A stretch of DNA of 64,000 nucleotides from Streptomyces parvus (GTDB lineage Bacteria; Actinomycetota; Actinomycetes; Streptomycetales; Streptomycetaceae): positions 167,209 through 231,208 of the forward strand of contig NZ_BMRY01000001.1 in NCBI RefSeq assembly GCF_014648875.1. The letters are read 5' to 3'. A model generated the notes under the pieces. The model saw only the letters and a program-made list of their open reading frames with translations. It had not been told where the DNA came from and made no database searches. Below are positions 1 to 8,338 of the stretch, piece after piece; positions within the stretch are counted from its first letter, which is position 1; each line of letters opens with the position of its first letter. The translations under genes were made by a program, and so were the position numbers.

Positions 1-154
1 GACATTCAAGCCTTCGAGTGGCAAGCACTCCGGGGGTCAGCCACTCAAAAGGGGTGTCATTCTCCAGATCAAACCGGCATCTTCACGCTGACACGCCGCA
101 ATGGCCCCTAGGATTCCCTCTATCACCTCACCGGTCTCATTCGACAGGAACCCC

Positions 155-1093
155 ATGAGTGACCCTTCCTCCCCCTTCGGCTTCGAGCACGTGCGCCGTG
201 GCTACGACCGCGGTCAGGTGGACGACCGCATCGCCAAGCTCATCGCGGACCGTGACAGTGCCCTGGCCCGAATCACCTCTCTGGAAAAGCGCATCGAGGA
301 ACTGCACCTCGAGACGCAGAACGCCCAGGCCCAGGTAAACGACGCCGAGCCGTCGTACGCCGGTCTCGGCGCCCGTGTCGAGAAGATTCTCCGCCTCGCC
401 GAGGAGGAGGCCAAGGACCTGCGCGAGGAGGCCCGTCGCGCGGCCGAGCAGCACCGCGAGCTCGCCGAGTCGGCCGCCCAGCAGGTGCGCAACGACGCCG
501 AGACGTTCGCCGCCGAGCGCAAGGCGAAGGCCGAGGACGAGGGCGTCCGCATCGTCGAGAAGGCCCAGGGCGAGGCGAACACCCTGCGCTCCGACGCGCA
601 GAAGGACGCCCAGCAGAAGCGTGAGGAGGCCGACGCCCTCTTCGAGGAGACCCGCGCCAAGGCCGCCCAGGCCGCGGCCGACTTCGAGACCAACCTGGCC
701 AAGCGCCGCGAGCAGTCGGAGCGCGACCTCGCGTCCCGTCAGGCCAAGGCCGAGAAGCGTCTCGCCGAGATCGAGCACCGCGCCGAGCAGCTCCGCCTGG
801 AGGCCGAGAAGCTCCGCACGGACGCCGAGCGCCGGGCCCGCCAGACGGTGGAGACCGCCCAGCGTCAGGCCGAGGACATCGTCGCCGACGCCAACGCCAA
901 GGCCGACCGGATCCGCAGCGAATCGGAGCGCGAGCTGGCTGCGCTCACCAACCGCCGCGACTCGATCAACGCGCAGCTGACCAACGTCCGCGAGATGCTG
1001 GCGACGCTGACCGGTGCCGCCGTGGCCGCCGCCGGCACCCCGGTGGAGGACGAGCCCGCCACCCGCGGTGTCCCGGCCCAGCAGAGCCGCTGA
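155..1093 (+). CDS. filP: FilP-like coiled-coil cytoskeletal protein
   Basis: A 312-residue, almost entirely coiled-coil protein rich in Glu, Ala, Arg and Lys, with a short DivIVA-like N-terminus (FGFEHVRRGYDRGQVDDRIA). This matches FilP, the intermediate-filament-like protein of Streptomyces (about 310 residues) that forms filaments behind growing hyphal tips and interacts with DivIVA and Scy; the older database name 'cellulose-binding protein' is a misnomer. Heptad-type Ala/Glu/Arg repeats run from about residue 70 to 285, followed by a short flexible tail. I chose the ATG at 155, preceded by an AGGA ribosome-binding site, because family members begin MSDxSPxGFE; the reading frame is open further upstream to 101. 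The segment 1-154 before it holds no gene, only a small inverted repeat (GAGTGGC 16-22 / GCCACTC 40-46). Confidence 0.85.
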   Translation: MSDPSSPFGFEHVRRGYDRGQVDDRIAKLIADRDSALARITSLEKRIEELHLETQNAQAQVNDAEPSYAGLGARVEKILRLAEEEAKDLREEARRAAEQHRELAESAAQQVRNDAETFAAERKAKAEDEGVRIVEKAQGEANTLRSDAQKDAQQKREEADALFEETRAKAAQAAADFETNLAKRREQSERDLASRQAKAEKRLAEIEHRAEQLRLEAEKLRTDAERRARQTVETAQRQAEDIVADANAKADRIRSESERELAALTNRRDSINAQLTNVREMLATLTGAAVAAAGTPVEDEPATRGVPAQQSR

Positions 1094-1176
1094 TCCCCGC
1101 AGTACCGCTACCCCCGTGTGCGCCCGGTTCCGCCTTTGTGGTGGCGCCGGGCGCTCTGGCGTTCTAGCGTGTGCGC

Positions 1177-2172
1177 ATGATCGAGCTCGAGGGACTCACC
1201 AAACGATTCGGCAGCAAGGTCGCCGTCGATCATCTGTCGTTTCAGGTCAGGCCGGGCATCGTGACCGGCTTCCTCGGCCCCAACGGGGCGGGCAAGTCCA
1301 CCACGATGCGGATGATGCTCGATCTCGACAACCCCACCAGCGGTACGGTGCGCATCGACGGCAAGCACTACCGCGACCTCCAGGAACCGCTGAAGTACAT
1401 CGGGGCGCTCCTCGACGCCAAGGCGATGCACGGCGGCCGCAGCGCGTACAACAACCTGCTGTGCCTGGCGCAGAGCAACCGCATCCCGAGCGGCCGGGTC
1501 GACGAGGTCCTCGACATGGTGGGACTGAGCGCGGTCGCGAAGAAGAAGTCCAAGGGGTTCTCCCTCGGCATGGGCCAGCGGCTCGGTATCGCCTCCGCGT
1601 TGCTGGGCGACCCCGAGATCCTGATGTTCGACGAGCCGGTCAACGGACTGGACCCGGAGGGCATCCACTGGATCCGCAATCTGATGAAGGCGCTCGCCGC
1701 GGAGGGCAGGACGATCTTCGTCTCCTCGCACCTGATGAGCGAAATGGCGCTGACCGCCGACCATTTGATCGTGATCGGCCAGGGCAAGCTGCTCGCCGAC
1801 ACCTCGATGGCGGACTTCATCCAGGAGAACTCCCGCAGTTACACACGGCTGCGCTCACCGCAGTTCGAACGGCTGCGTGACGTGCTGCACCAGGAGGGCT
1901 TCACCGCCGTCGAGACGGCGGGCGGCGTCCTGGAGATCGACGGCGCCACCACCGAGGAGCTGGGCGAGCTGGCGGCCCGGCACCAGGTGGTGCTGCACGA
2001 GCTGAGCTCCCAGCGGGCCTCGCTGGAGGAGGCGTTCATGCAGATGACCGCCGGCTCGGTGGAGTACCACGCCCATTCGGACCGGGATCCGGCGGCCGAA
2101 CCGCCCGCGGTGGGAGCGGGCTGGGGCGAGAACTGCAACAAGCCGGGCAGCAACGACACCGAGGGCAAGTGA
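1177..2172 (+). CDS. ABC-2 transporter ATP-binding protein (pair 1)
   Basis: ATPase of an ABC-2 type export system (BcrA/drug-resistance-type ATPases), 331 residues, cytoplasmic, powering the permease encoded next. Walker A GPNGAGKST lies at residues 34-42, the signature SLGMGQ at 129-134 and Walker B ILMFDEP at 148-154; the GxG-type signature is typical of this subfamily rather than LSGGQ. The C-terminal third is less conserved and ends in a Pro/Gly-rich tail. An in-frame GTG at 1171 is possible, but the ATG at 1177 gives the family N-terminus MIELEGLTKRFG. The stop overlaps the GTG of the permease gene, so the two are translationally coupled. Substrate unknown. It is a close paralogue of the ATPase at 3143-4306. 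Confidence 0.9.
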   Translation: MIELEGLTKRFGSKVAVDHLSFQVRPGIVTGFLGPNGAGKSTTMRMMLDLDNPTSGTVRIDGKHYRDLQEPLKYIGALLDAKAMHGGRSAYNNLLCLAQSNRIPSGRVDEVLDMVGLSAVAKKKSKGFSLGMGQRLGIASALLGDPEILMFDEPVNGLDPEGIHWIRNLMKALAAEGRTIFVSSHLMSEMALTADHLIVIGQGKLLADTSMADFIQENSRSYTRLRSPQFERLRDVLHQEGFTAVETAGGVLEIDGATTEELGELAARHQVVLHELSSQRASLEEAFMQMTAGSVEYHAHSDRDPAAEPPAVGAGWGENCNKPGSNDTEGK

Positions 2173-2957
2173 CGACGATGGCATCGGTACCCGCGGTTCT
2201 CACCTCGGAGTGGACCAAGATCCGGTCGGTCTCCTCGACCACCTGGACCCTCATCTCGGCGTTCGCCGTCACGGTCGTGATGGGCGCGGCACTGGCCGCC
2301 CTGCTGAACGCCACGTTCGACGACCTCTCCGAGGCCGAGCAGGCGACGTTCGACCCGACCTTCGTCAGCTTCTCCGGGACCGTTCTCGGCCAGCTCGCGA
2401 TGGTGGTGTTCGGGGTGCTCGTGGTCGGCACGGAGTACAGCTCCGGCATGATCCGCACCTCGCTGGCGGCGGTGCCCCAGCGCGCGACCTTCCTCTTCAG
2501 CAAGATCGCGGTGGCCGGTGTGCTGGCCCTCGGCGTCGGGCTGCTCACCAGCTTCGTCTCGTTCTTCCTGGGCCAGGCCATGCTCGGCGACCGGGGCACC
2601 GACATCGGCGCGGAGAACGTGCTGCGCGCGGTCATCGGCGGCGGGCTCTACATGGGTCTGATCGCGATCTTCTCCATGGGCGTGGCGGCGATGCTGCGCA
2701 GTTCCATGCTGTCGCTCGGCATCCTGATGCCGTTCTTCTTCCTGGTCTCGCAGATCCTCGCGGCGGTGCCCGGGGCCAAGAGCGTCGCCCGGTACTTCCC
2801 CGACCAGGCCGGTTCGAAGATCATGCAGGTCGTCCCGGACGCGATGAACACCGATCCCGCCCCGTACGGCCCCTGGGGAGGGCTCGGGATCATGGTGCTC
2901 TGGGTGCTGGCGGCGGTGCTCGGCGGTTTCCTGGTCCTGAAGAACCGGGACGCGTAG
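2169..2957 (+). CDS. ABC-2 transporter permease (pair 1)
   Basis: Integral membrane partner of the preceding ATPase, 262 residues, with about six hydrophobic segments (residues 20-45, 75-95, 115-140, 160-185, 190-210, 235-255) and the family signature SEWTKIRSV at the N-terminus and ALxxxLLNxxD-like ending LKNRDA. The GTG start at 2169 overlaps the ATPase stop in a GTGA arrangement; an alternative ATG is at 2178. Substrate cannot be deduced. The final codons, including the stop, are the first copy of a 23-bp tandem repeat that continues to 3003. Confidence 0.88.
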   Translation: MTTMASVPAVLTSEWTKIRSVSSTTWTLISAFAVTVVMGAALAALLNATFDDLSEAEQATFDPTFVSFSGTVLGQLAMVVFGVLVVGTEYSSGMIRTSLAAVPQRATFLFSKIAVAGVLALGVGLLTSFVSFFLGQAMLGDRGTDIGAENVLRAVIGGGLYMGLIAIFSMGVAAMLRSSMLSLGILMPFFFLVSQILAAVPGAKSVARYFPDQAGSKIMQVVPDAMNTDPAPYGPWGGLGIMVLWVLAAVLGGFLVLKNRDA

Positions 2958-3003
2958 TCCTGAAGCAGCGGGACGCGTAGTCCTGAGGCAGCGGGACGCG
3001 CAG
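2935..3003. repeat. Three tandem 23-bp repeats at a permease 3' end
   Basis: Three consecutive 23-bp units (2935-2957, 2958-2980, 2981-3003) sharing the pattern TCCTGAnGnnnCGGGACGCG plus a final three bases. The first unit contains the last codons and the TAG stop of the upstream permease; units two and three repeat it downstream with 2-3 differences, and unit three changes TAG to CAG. This looks like slippage or unequal duplication of the gene end. Confidence 0.9.
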
Positions 3004-3142
3004 ACCCCGTAACCGCCCGCTCGCACGCTGTGCGCAACTTGGCCGGAACCGACAGCGCCTGGTTATCCTCCTAACTCTTACGGGGGTGTGCGGCCGGGCG
3101 GCCCGGGCCCCGAACGACAGAGTGAGTCGATGGGGCTGGAGC

Positions 3143-4306
3143 ATGATCGAGGCAGTCGGCCTGACCAAGCGCTACGGCGCGAAGACGGCCGTGGACGACC
3201 TTTCCTTCCAGGTGCGGCCGGGGGCCGTCACCGGCTTCCTCGGTCCCAACGGGTCGGGCAAGTCCACGACGATGCGCATGATCCTCGGCCTGGACCGCCC
3301 CACCGCAGGTCATGTCACCATCGGCGGCCACCCCTACCGCAGCCTGCCGAACGCGCCGCGCCAGGTCGGCGCGCTGCTGGACGCCAAGGGCGTGCACGGC
3401 GGCCGCACCGCCCGCAACCACCTGCTGTCCCTGGCCCAGCTGGCCGGGATCCCGGCGGCCCGGGTCGACGAGGTCCTCGGCGTCGTCGGCCTCCAGGACG
3501 TCGCCAAGCGGCGCTCCAGCGGCTTCTCGCTGGGGATGGGGCAGCGGCTCGGGATCGCGGCGGCGCTGCTGGGCGATCCGCAGGTGCTGCTGTTCGACGA
3601 GCCGGTCAACGGTCTCGACCCGGAGGGCATCCACTGGGTCCGCAATCTGATGAAGTCGCTCGCCGCCGAGGGACGCACGGTCTTCGTCTCGTCCCACCTG
3701 ATGAGCGAGATGGCCCTCACCGCCGACCATCTGATCGTGATCGGGCGCGGCCGGCTGCTCTCCGACATGAGCGTCACGGACTTCATCTCCGCCAACTCCG
3801 CCGACTTCGCCCGGGTCCGGGTGCCCGAGGACGGCCCCGAGGACCGGCAGAAACTGACGGCCACGCTCATCGAGGCGGGCGGCCAGGTCCTGTCGGAGCC
3901 GGGCGGGGCCCTGCGGGTCACCGGGCTGCCGCTGCCGAGGATCAGCGACCTGGCCCACGGCTGCGACGTACGGCTCTGGGAGCTGTCCCCGCACCAGGCG
4001 TCGCTGGAGGAGGCCTACATGCGCCTCACGCAGGGTCTGGTGGACTACCGCTCGACGGACGACGCCAAGGCGGGGCTCGTGGAGCCGCCGCCCCTGGACG
4101 CGTACGGCCATCCGGTCGGCGGCCGCGCCGAGGTGCCCGCCGAGCCGGTGGAGGTGCCGCAGGAGGGCTGGTACGCCCCGCCGCCGCCCGGTCCGCGCCC
4201 GGCCCCCGCGCCGCCCGCCCCCTCCCCCGCCGCAGAGCCCTCCCCGGCCGCCGAGCCCTCTTCCGCCGCCCCGGCCGGAGAGCAGACCAGCAAGGACCTG
4301 AGATGA
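3143..4306 (+). CDS. ABC-2 transporter ATP-binding protein (pair 2)
   Basis: Second ABC-2 ATPase, 387 residues, clearly paralogous to the one at 1177-2172 over its first ~300 residues (same Walker A GPNGSGKST, signature SLGMGQRLGIA, Walker B LLFDEPVNGLDPEGIHW, switch region SSHLMSEMALTADHLIV). It differs by a long C-terminal extension of roughly 85 residues rich in Pro, Ala and Glu, probably disordered. The ATG at 3143 is preferred over an in-frame upstream start at 3086 because it gives the same MIEAVGLTKRYG N-terminus as the paralogue. The stop overlaps the next ATG in ATGA form. Substrate unknown. Confidence 0.88.
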   Translation: MIEAVGLTKRYGAKTAVDDLSFQVRPGAVTGFLGPNGSGKSTTMRMILGLDRPTAGHVTIGGHPYRSLPNAPRQVGALLDAKGVHGGRTARNHLLSLAQLAGIPAARVDEVLGVVGLQDVAKRRSSGFSLGMGQRLGIAAALLGDPQVLLFDEPVNGLDPEGIHWVRNLMKSLAAEGRTVFVSSHLMSEMALTADHLIVIGRGRLLSDMSVTDFISANSADFARVRVPEDGPEDRQKLTATLIEAGGQVLSEPGGALRVTGLPLPRISDLAHGCDVRLWELSPHQASLEEAYMRLTQGLVDYRSTDDAKAGLVEPPPLDAYGHPVGGRAEVPAEPVEVPQEGWYAPPPPGPRPAPAPPAPSPAAEPSPAAEPSSAAPAGEQTSKDLR

Positions 4307-5154
4307 CGTCCCCGGCCACCCCGCAGGACCGCCGGCAGGCGCCGCAGGCGGGCCTGCTGAGCTTCTACGAGTCGCCGATCCCGATCCGGCCCGCCACCCT
4401 GGGCGATGCGATCGCCTCGGAGTGGACCAAGCTCCGTTCCGTGCGCGCCACGGTCTGGACGCTCGGCGTGATGGTCGCACTGATGCTGACGCTCGGGGTG
4501 GGCACCGCGCTGCTGCTCGCGGCGAACGACACCAACCTGGCGGGCGAGCCCTCGCTGGCCATGGGCTTCTTCGGAGTGCTGCTGGGCTCGATCTGCGTGA
4601 TCACGCTCGGGGTGCTGACCATCGGCTCCGAGTACAGCACCGGCATGATCCGTACGACGCTGACGGCCTGCCCGAGCCGGGTCCGGGTGCTCGCGGCGAA
4701 GGCGATCGTCTTCTTCTCGCTGACCTTCGTCATCACGACGGTGACCGCCACGGTCGTGGCGGTGCTCCAGACTCTGATCCTCGACAGCCCGGTCGCCCCC
4801 TCGGGTGGCGAGTGGGCACGCGCCACGGTCGGCGTCGGGCTCTACCTCGCGGGCCTCGGCCTGCTGTCGCTCGGAGTCGGCGCGATCGTGCGGCACTCGG
4901 CGGGCGCGATCACCATCATGATCGGCGTGGTGCTGCTGCCGCTGGTCCTCGCGCTGTTCATGTTCGCCGAGGATCTGCGGGGCCTTCAGCGCTTCCTGAT
5001 CGAGTACTCGATCCCCAACCAGCTCAGCGCGCTCTACGGCACGACGATGACCAACTCCGGCCCGTCCGCCTGGGAACCGCTGCTGGTGATGCTGGGCCTG
5101 GTGGCCGTGGCGCTGGGCGGGGCGGTCGCGCTGCTGAACCGGCGCGACGTCTGA
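4303..5154 (+). CDS. ABC-2 transporter permease (pair 2)
   Basis: Membrane subunit of the second exporter, 283 residues. An N-terminal cytoplasmic stretch of about 40 residues precedes SEWTKLRSVRATVWTL and six hydrophobic segments; the end VALLNRRDV matches the ending of the pair-1 permease (VLKNRDA), supporting duplication of a whole ATPase-permease unit. Start ATG overlaps the ATPase stop by four bases. No binding-protein gene is adjacent, consistent with an exporter. Only 8 bp separate its stop from the convergent gene downstream. Confidence 0.87.
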   Translation: MTSPATPQDRRQAPQAGLLSFYESPIPIRPATLGDAIASEWTKLRSVRATVWTLGVMVALMLTLGVGTALLLAANDTNLAGEPSLAMGFFGVLLGSICVITLGVLTIGSEYSTGMIRTTLTACPSRVRVLAAKAIVFFSLTFVITTVTATVVAVLQTLILDSPVAPSGGEWARATVGVGLYLAGLGLLSLGVGAIVRHSAGAITIMIGVVLLPLVLALFMFAEDLRGLQRFLIEYSIPNQLSALYGTTMTNSGPSAWEPLLVMLGLVAVALGGAVALLNRRDV

Positions 5155-5162
5155 GGAGCGCT

Positions 5163-5492
5163 TCAGTAGCGCGGTGCGTTCCGGGACCGCTGCACCTTCG
5201 TGGTGCGGCGGTCCTTCGCGTTCCAGCAGGCCTTGTGCCAGTGCCTGCGGTCGTCGATACCGCCGTACTCCGGCCAGGCCACCAGGTGCGGGACCCCGGA
5301 GGGGATCTCCTGGTCGCAGCCGGGGCAGCGGTACCGCTTGCCCTGGGCGCTCGCGCCGCTGACCGGGCGCACCGACCACTCCTCACCCTGCCAGCTCTCG
5401 GTGGCCCCTCCCCCGCCGTACCTGCCGGGCGCCGTGCCGGGGCGTTCGTCGGGACTCTCGCCGCCACGGGGGCGGTTGCGGCGCGGGGACAC
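5163..5492 (-). CDS. small zinc-ribbon-like conserved protein
   Basis: About 109 residues, conserved in streptomycetes where it is often labelled 'ATP/GTP-binding protein' without any P-loop being visible. The C-terminal half shows CPGC (a CxxC knuckle) followed about 30 residues later by H-W-H-K-A-C, a candidate zinc-binding treble. The N-terminal half is Gly/Arg/Pro-rich and probably disordered. I prefer the GTG at 5492 (MSPRRNRPRGG), which has GAGGTG just upstream; a GTG at 5504 in the same frame would add four residues. Function unknown. Confidence 0.72.
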   Translation of the reverse strand: MSPRRNRPRGGESPDERPGTAPGRYGGGGATESWQGEEWSVRPVSGASAQGKRYRCPGCDQEIPSGVPHLVAWPEYGGIDDRRHWHKACWNAKDRRTTKVQRSRNAPRY

Positions 5493-5705
5493 GGGACACC
5501 TCACGGAAACGGATCGGGCTGGGTTCCACCCAGCCTAGGCGGTCTCGTCCGGGGCAGTCGTCGGCCGGCCCGCCGGTCCGGTCCGGCAGTGGGGTGAGTT
5601 AGCGGAAAATCGCAACAACTTCCGCCGGGACCGTGCCTTTGGCACGTGTCAGACGTTGTTGCCGGTGGGGGAGAAACGCGTCGGGCCGCAAGGAGGCAAG
5701 TAGCG

Positions 5706-6776
5706 ATGCGCATCGGAACGTTCGTTCTGGCAGCCCAGTTCCCGGGACAGGGGCCGGGTGAGGCCCTGCACCGGGCCGTCCGGTCCACCGAGGCCGCGGA
5801 GGAGAGCGGGCTCGACTCGGTCTGGCTGGCCGAGCACCACTTCGTGCCGTACGGGGTCTGCCCGTCGGCGACGACGCTGGCCGCGCTGCTGCTGGGCCGC
5901 ACCCGCAGAATCCGGGTCGGCACGGCGGTCAGCGTGCTGCCCAACCACCACCCGGTCGCGCTCGCCGAGCAGGCCGCGCTGCTGCATCTGACCAGCGGCG
6001 GACGCTTCTCGCTCGGGGTGGGCCGGGGCGGTCCGTGGGTGGACCTGGAGGTGTTCGGCGGCGGTCTCGACGCGTACGAGAACGGCTTCCCCGAGGCGCT
6101 GGACCTGGTACTCGCCTGGCTGCGGGAGCCGCGAGTCGCGGGGCGTGGGGAGCGGTTCGGCTTCCGCGAGGTGGCGGTGGTGCCGCGCGCGGACGAGCTG
6201 CTGGTGGACCAGGCGGACGCGGGGCCGGGGGCTGGGGCCTTGGGGCCGGGTCCCTCGGGGCCCGAGACCGTCGTGGCGTGCACCTCGCCGAAGAGTGTGC
6301 GGCTCGCGGCGGCGCGGGCGCTGCCGATGCTGCTGGGCATGCACTGCGGTGACGAGGAGAAGGCGGAGATGGTCGCCCTGTGGCGTACGGCCGCGCGGGA
6401 GGCCGGGCATCCGCCCGAGGTGGTGGAGGGGGCCGCACATGTGTCCGCCGGGGTGGCCCAGATCGCGGACAGTGCCGGGGACGCCACGGAGCTGCTGGTG
6501 AAGACGATGCCGGGCTGGCTGCGCCAGGGGCTCGACGCCCATGTCACGGTCGACGGCAGGCACCGCGTGATGCGGGACCCGGTCGCGTACACGGAACTGC
6601 TGTGCGGGCTGCACCCGGTGGGCACGCCGCGGCTGGCCGCGGACCGGCTCGCGGCCACAGCCGAGCGGACCGGGATCACGCGGTTCGCCCTGCTGGTGGA
6701 GGGGTCGGGCGATCTCGCGGCGACCGAGGAGAACGTGCGGCGGCTGGGCGCCGACGTGCTGCCGCTGCTCACCTGA
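5706..6776 (+). CDS. LLM-class flavin-dependent oxidoreductase
   Basis: A 356-residue luciferase-like monooxygenase family member: N-terminal MRIGTFVLAAQFPGQ strand, then the characteristic SVWLAEHHF motif around residue 40 and TRRIRVGTAVSVLPNHHPVALAEQAALL, both hallmarks of the TIM-barrel bacterial luciferase fold that uses reduced flavin (FMN or F420). The substrate is not evident. ATG at 5706 is preceded by a strong AAGGAGG; the frame is open upstream to 5646 but without support. It is divergent from the zinc-ribbon gene (213 bp between) and convergent with the SCO5389-family gene; 6777-6920 holds nothing recognisable. Confidence 0.85.
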   Translation: MRIGTFVLAAQFPGQGPGEALHRAVRSTEAAEESGLDSVWLAEHHFVPYGVCPSATTLAALLLGRTRRIRVGTAVSVLPNHHPVALAEQAALLHLTSGGRFSLGVGRGGPWVDLEVFGGGLDAYENGFPEALDLVLAWLREPRVAGRGERFGFREVAVVPRADELLVDQADAGPGAGALGPGPSGPETVVACTSPKSVRLAAARALPMLLGMHCGDEEKAEMVALWRTAAREAGHPPEVVEGAAHVSAGVAQIADSAGDATELLVKTMPGWLRQGLDAHVTVDGRHRVMRDPVAYTELLCGLHPVGTPRLAADRLAATAERTGITRFALLVEGSGDLAATEENVRRLGADVLPLLT

Positions 6777-6920
6777 CCTGTGTGTACGCCTCAGTCTGCG
6801 CCGGATTCTGCGCCTGTGCATGGACAAGGACCTCGCGTGGGACATGTGGTGCGGTGGTACGGGAGCTGCCGCCCCGGAGCCAGTTGCACCTCCCGCGGCC
6901 CGGGACGGCAGCAGAAGCGT

Positions 6921-7313
6921 TCAGCAGTCCCGTAGTTCGGGCGACTGGTTGAGCAACTGGCCCCTCACCGAAGTGAACTTGGCCAGTCGGTCGTCGACCG
7001 AGGCGTCCAGCGGGAACACCGCGACGCGGTGGCAGTTCTGGAATGCGAGGCGCACTCCGAAGTGCCGCTGGAGCGCGCCGCGTATCGCATCACTCGCGAG
7101 CGCGCGCAGCAGCTGACCACGAGCCTGCTCGTCCGGCGGCGGCGTCTGGTTGTCGGCGAACTCTCCGCCGTCGACCTTCAGCTGAGCCACCAGCGAGCTG
7201 ATCATCTCCCATGCGAAGGGCAGGGAGGTCCGGACGCAGTCGACGAAGTCGGCTTCGTCGACCTCGCCTCGCTCGGCCTGTTCCAACAGCGCCGGTGAGA
7301 CGTCGAGCGACAT
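6921..7313 (-). CDS. SCO5389 family protein
   Basis: A 130-residue acidic cytoplasmic protein beginning MSLDVSPALLEQAERGEVDEADFVDCVRTSLPFAWE, a streptomycete-conserved family known only by its S. coelicolor locus number. The ATG at 7313 has a GAGGAG ribosome-binding site; the open frame upstream to 7490 has no such support. It is divergent from nucS with a 272-bp intergenic region, the same neighbourhood as in S. coelicolor. No catalytic motif is visible. Confidence 0.8.
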   Translation of the reverse strand: MSLDVSPALLEQAERGEVDEADFVDCVRTSLPFAWEMISSLVAQLKVDGGEFADNQTPPPDEQARGQLLRALASDAIRGALQRHFGVRLAFQNCHRVAVFPLDASVDDRLAKFTSVRGQLLNQSPELRDC

Positions 7314-7585
7314 GGGTTCTCCTCTCGCGACCCCGGAGAGTGGCCGGGGCCTTACGGGCAGGGAAGGGGGGCGACGACGCAGCGTGCACGGGCGGCGACC
7401 TCCTGCTTCCACGGTAAGCGCGCAGTCCGGGCCGCACCAGGAGATTGGGAACACAACCGGCCAATAACGAAGGGGCGCAAAGAGGGGCAAGCCCGCGCCG
7501 CCCCGGTGCGGTGTGCACCGAGTGACGGGAGGCGACGGATGGGGAAATCGCGTCGGGCCCCTGTCGTCGAGTAGCGTTGCCCACC

Positions 7586-8257
7586 ATGCGTCTCGTCATC
7601 GCCCGTTGCTCCGTGGACTACGCGGGCCGGCTCACAGCCCACCTGCCCTCCGCCCCCCGACTGATCCTGGTGAAGGCGGACGGAAGCGTCTCCATCCACG
7701 CCGACGACCGGGCGTACAAACCGCTCAACTGGATGTCCCCGCCGTGCACCCTGAAGGAGGGCGTCGACGGTGAGGAGGGCGTCTGGACCGTGGTGAACAA
7801 GGCGGGCGAAAAACTGATCATCACGATGGAGGAAGTCCTCCACGACTCGTCGTACGAGCTGGGCGTCGACCCGGGGCTCATCAAGGACGGCGTGGAAGCG
7901 CACCTGCAGGAGCTGCTCGCGGACCGGATCGAGATCCTCGGCGAGGGTCACACCCTGATCCGCCGTGAGTACCCCACCGCGATCGGTCCGGTGGACATCC
8001 TGTGCCGGGACGCGAACGGGCAGACGGTGGCCGTGGAGCTGAAGCGGCGCGGTGACATCGACGGTGTGGAGCAGCTGACCCGCTATCTGGAGCTGCTGAA
8101 CCGCGACCCGCACCTGGCGCCGGTGCGGGGGGTCTTCGCGGCGCAGGAGATCAAGCCGCAGGCCCGGGTGCTGGCGACGGACCGGGGCATCGGCTGTCTG
8201 GTCCTGGACTACGACGCGATGCGCGGCATCGAGGACGACAAGCTGCGGCTGTTCTGA
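7586..8257 (+). CDS. nucS: mismatch-specific endonuclease NucS/EndoMS
   Basis: A 223-residue nuclease that in actinobacteria and some archaea replaces MutS/MutL mismatch repair by cutting both strands at mismatches, guided by the beta clamp. The C-terminal RecB-like nuclease core is visible: GPVDILC with D137, then AVELK with E151 and K153, followed by the [11 protein letters not shown] helix. The extreme C-terminus KLRLF is the clamp-interaction motif described for this family. The ATG at 7586 gives the standard [12 protein letters not shown] start; a TTG at 7577 is possible but less likely. A very strong hairpin follows the gene. Confidence 0.93.
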   Translation: MRLVIARCSVDYAGRLTAHLPSAPRLILVKADGSVSIHADDRAYKPLNWMSPPCTLKEGVDGEEGVWTVVNKAGEKLIITMEEVLHDSSYELGVDPGLIKDGVEAHLQELLADRIEILGEGHTLIRREYPTAIGPVDILCRDANGQTVAVELKRRGDIDGVEQLTRYLELLNRDPHLAPVRGVFAAQEIKPQARVLATDRGIGCLVLDYDAMRGIEDDKLRLF

Positions 8258-8279
8258 CCGTTCGGCACATCTGCGGACG

Positions 8280-8321
8280 AGAGCCGGGTGGTTCACGCTT
8301 TCGCGTGAACCACCCGGCTCT
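8280..8321. terminator. 19-bp perfect hairpin, bidirectional terminator
   Basis: AGAGCCGGGTGGTTCACGC at 8280-8298 and its exact complement at 8303-8321 around a TTTC loop. It sits between the convergent nucS and the large P-loop gene and probably stops transcription from both sides. Confidence 0.85.
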
Positions 8322-8338
8322 CTGCTGTCCCGGCCCGC

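Noticed and set aside
1839..3026. 395-residue minus-strand frame opposite ABC pair 1
   Set aside because: Arg/Asp/His-rich antisense shadow crossing two real genes and the 23-bp repeats.
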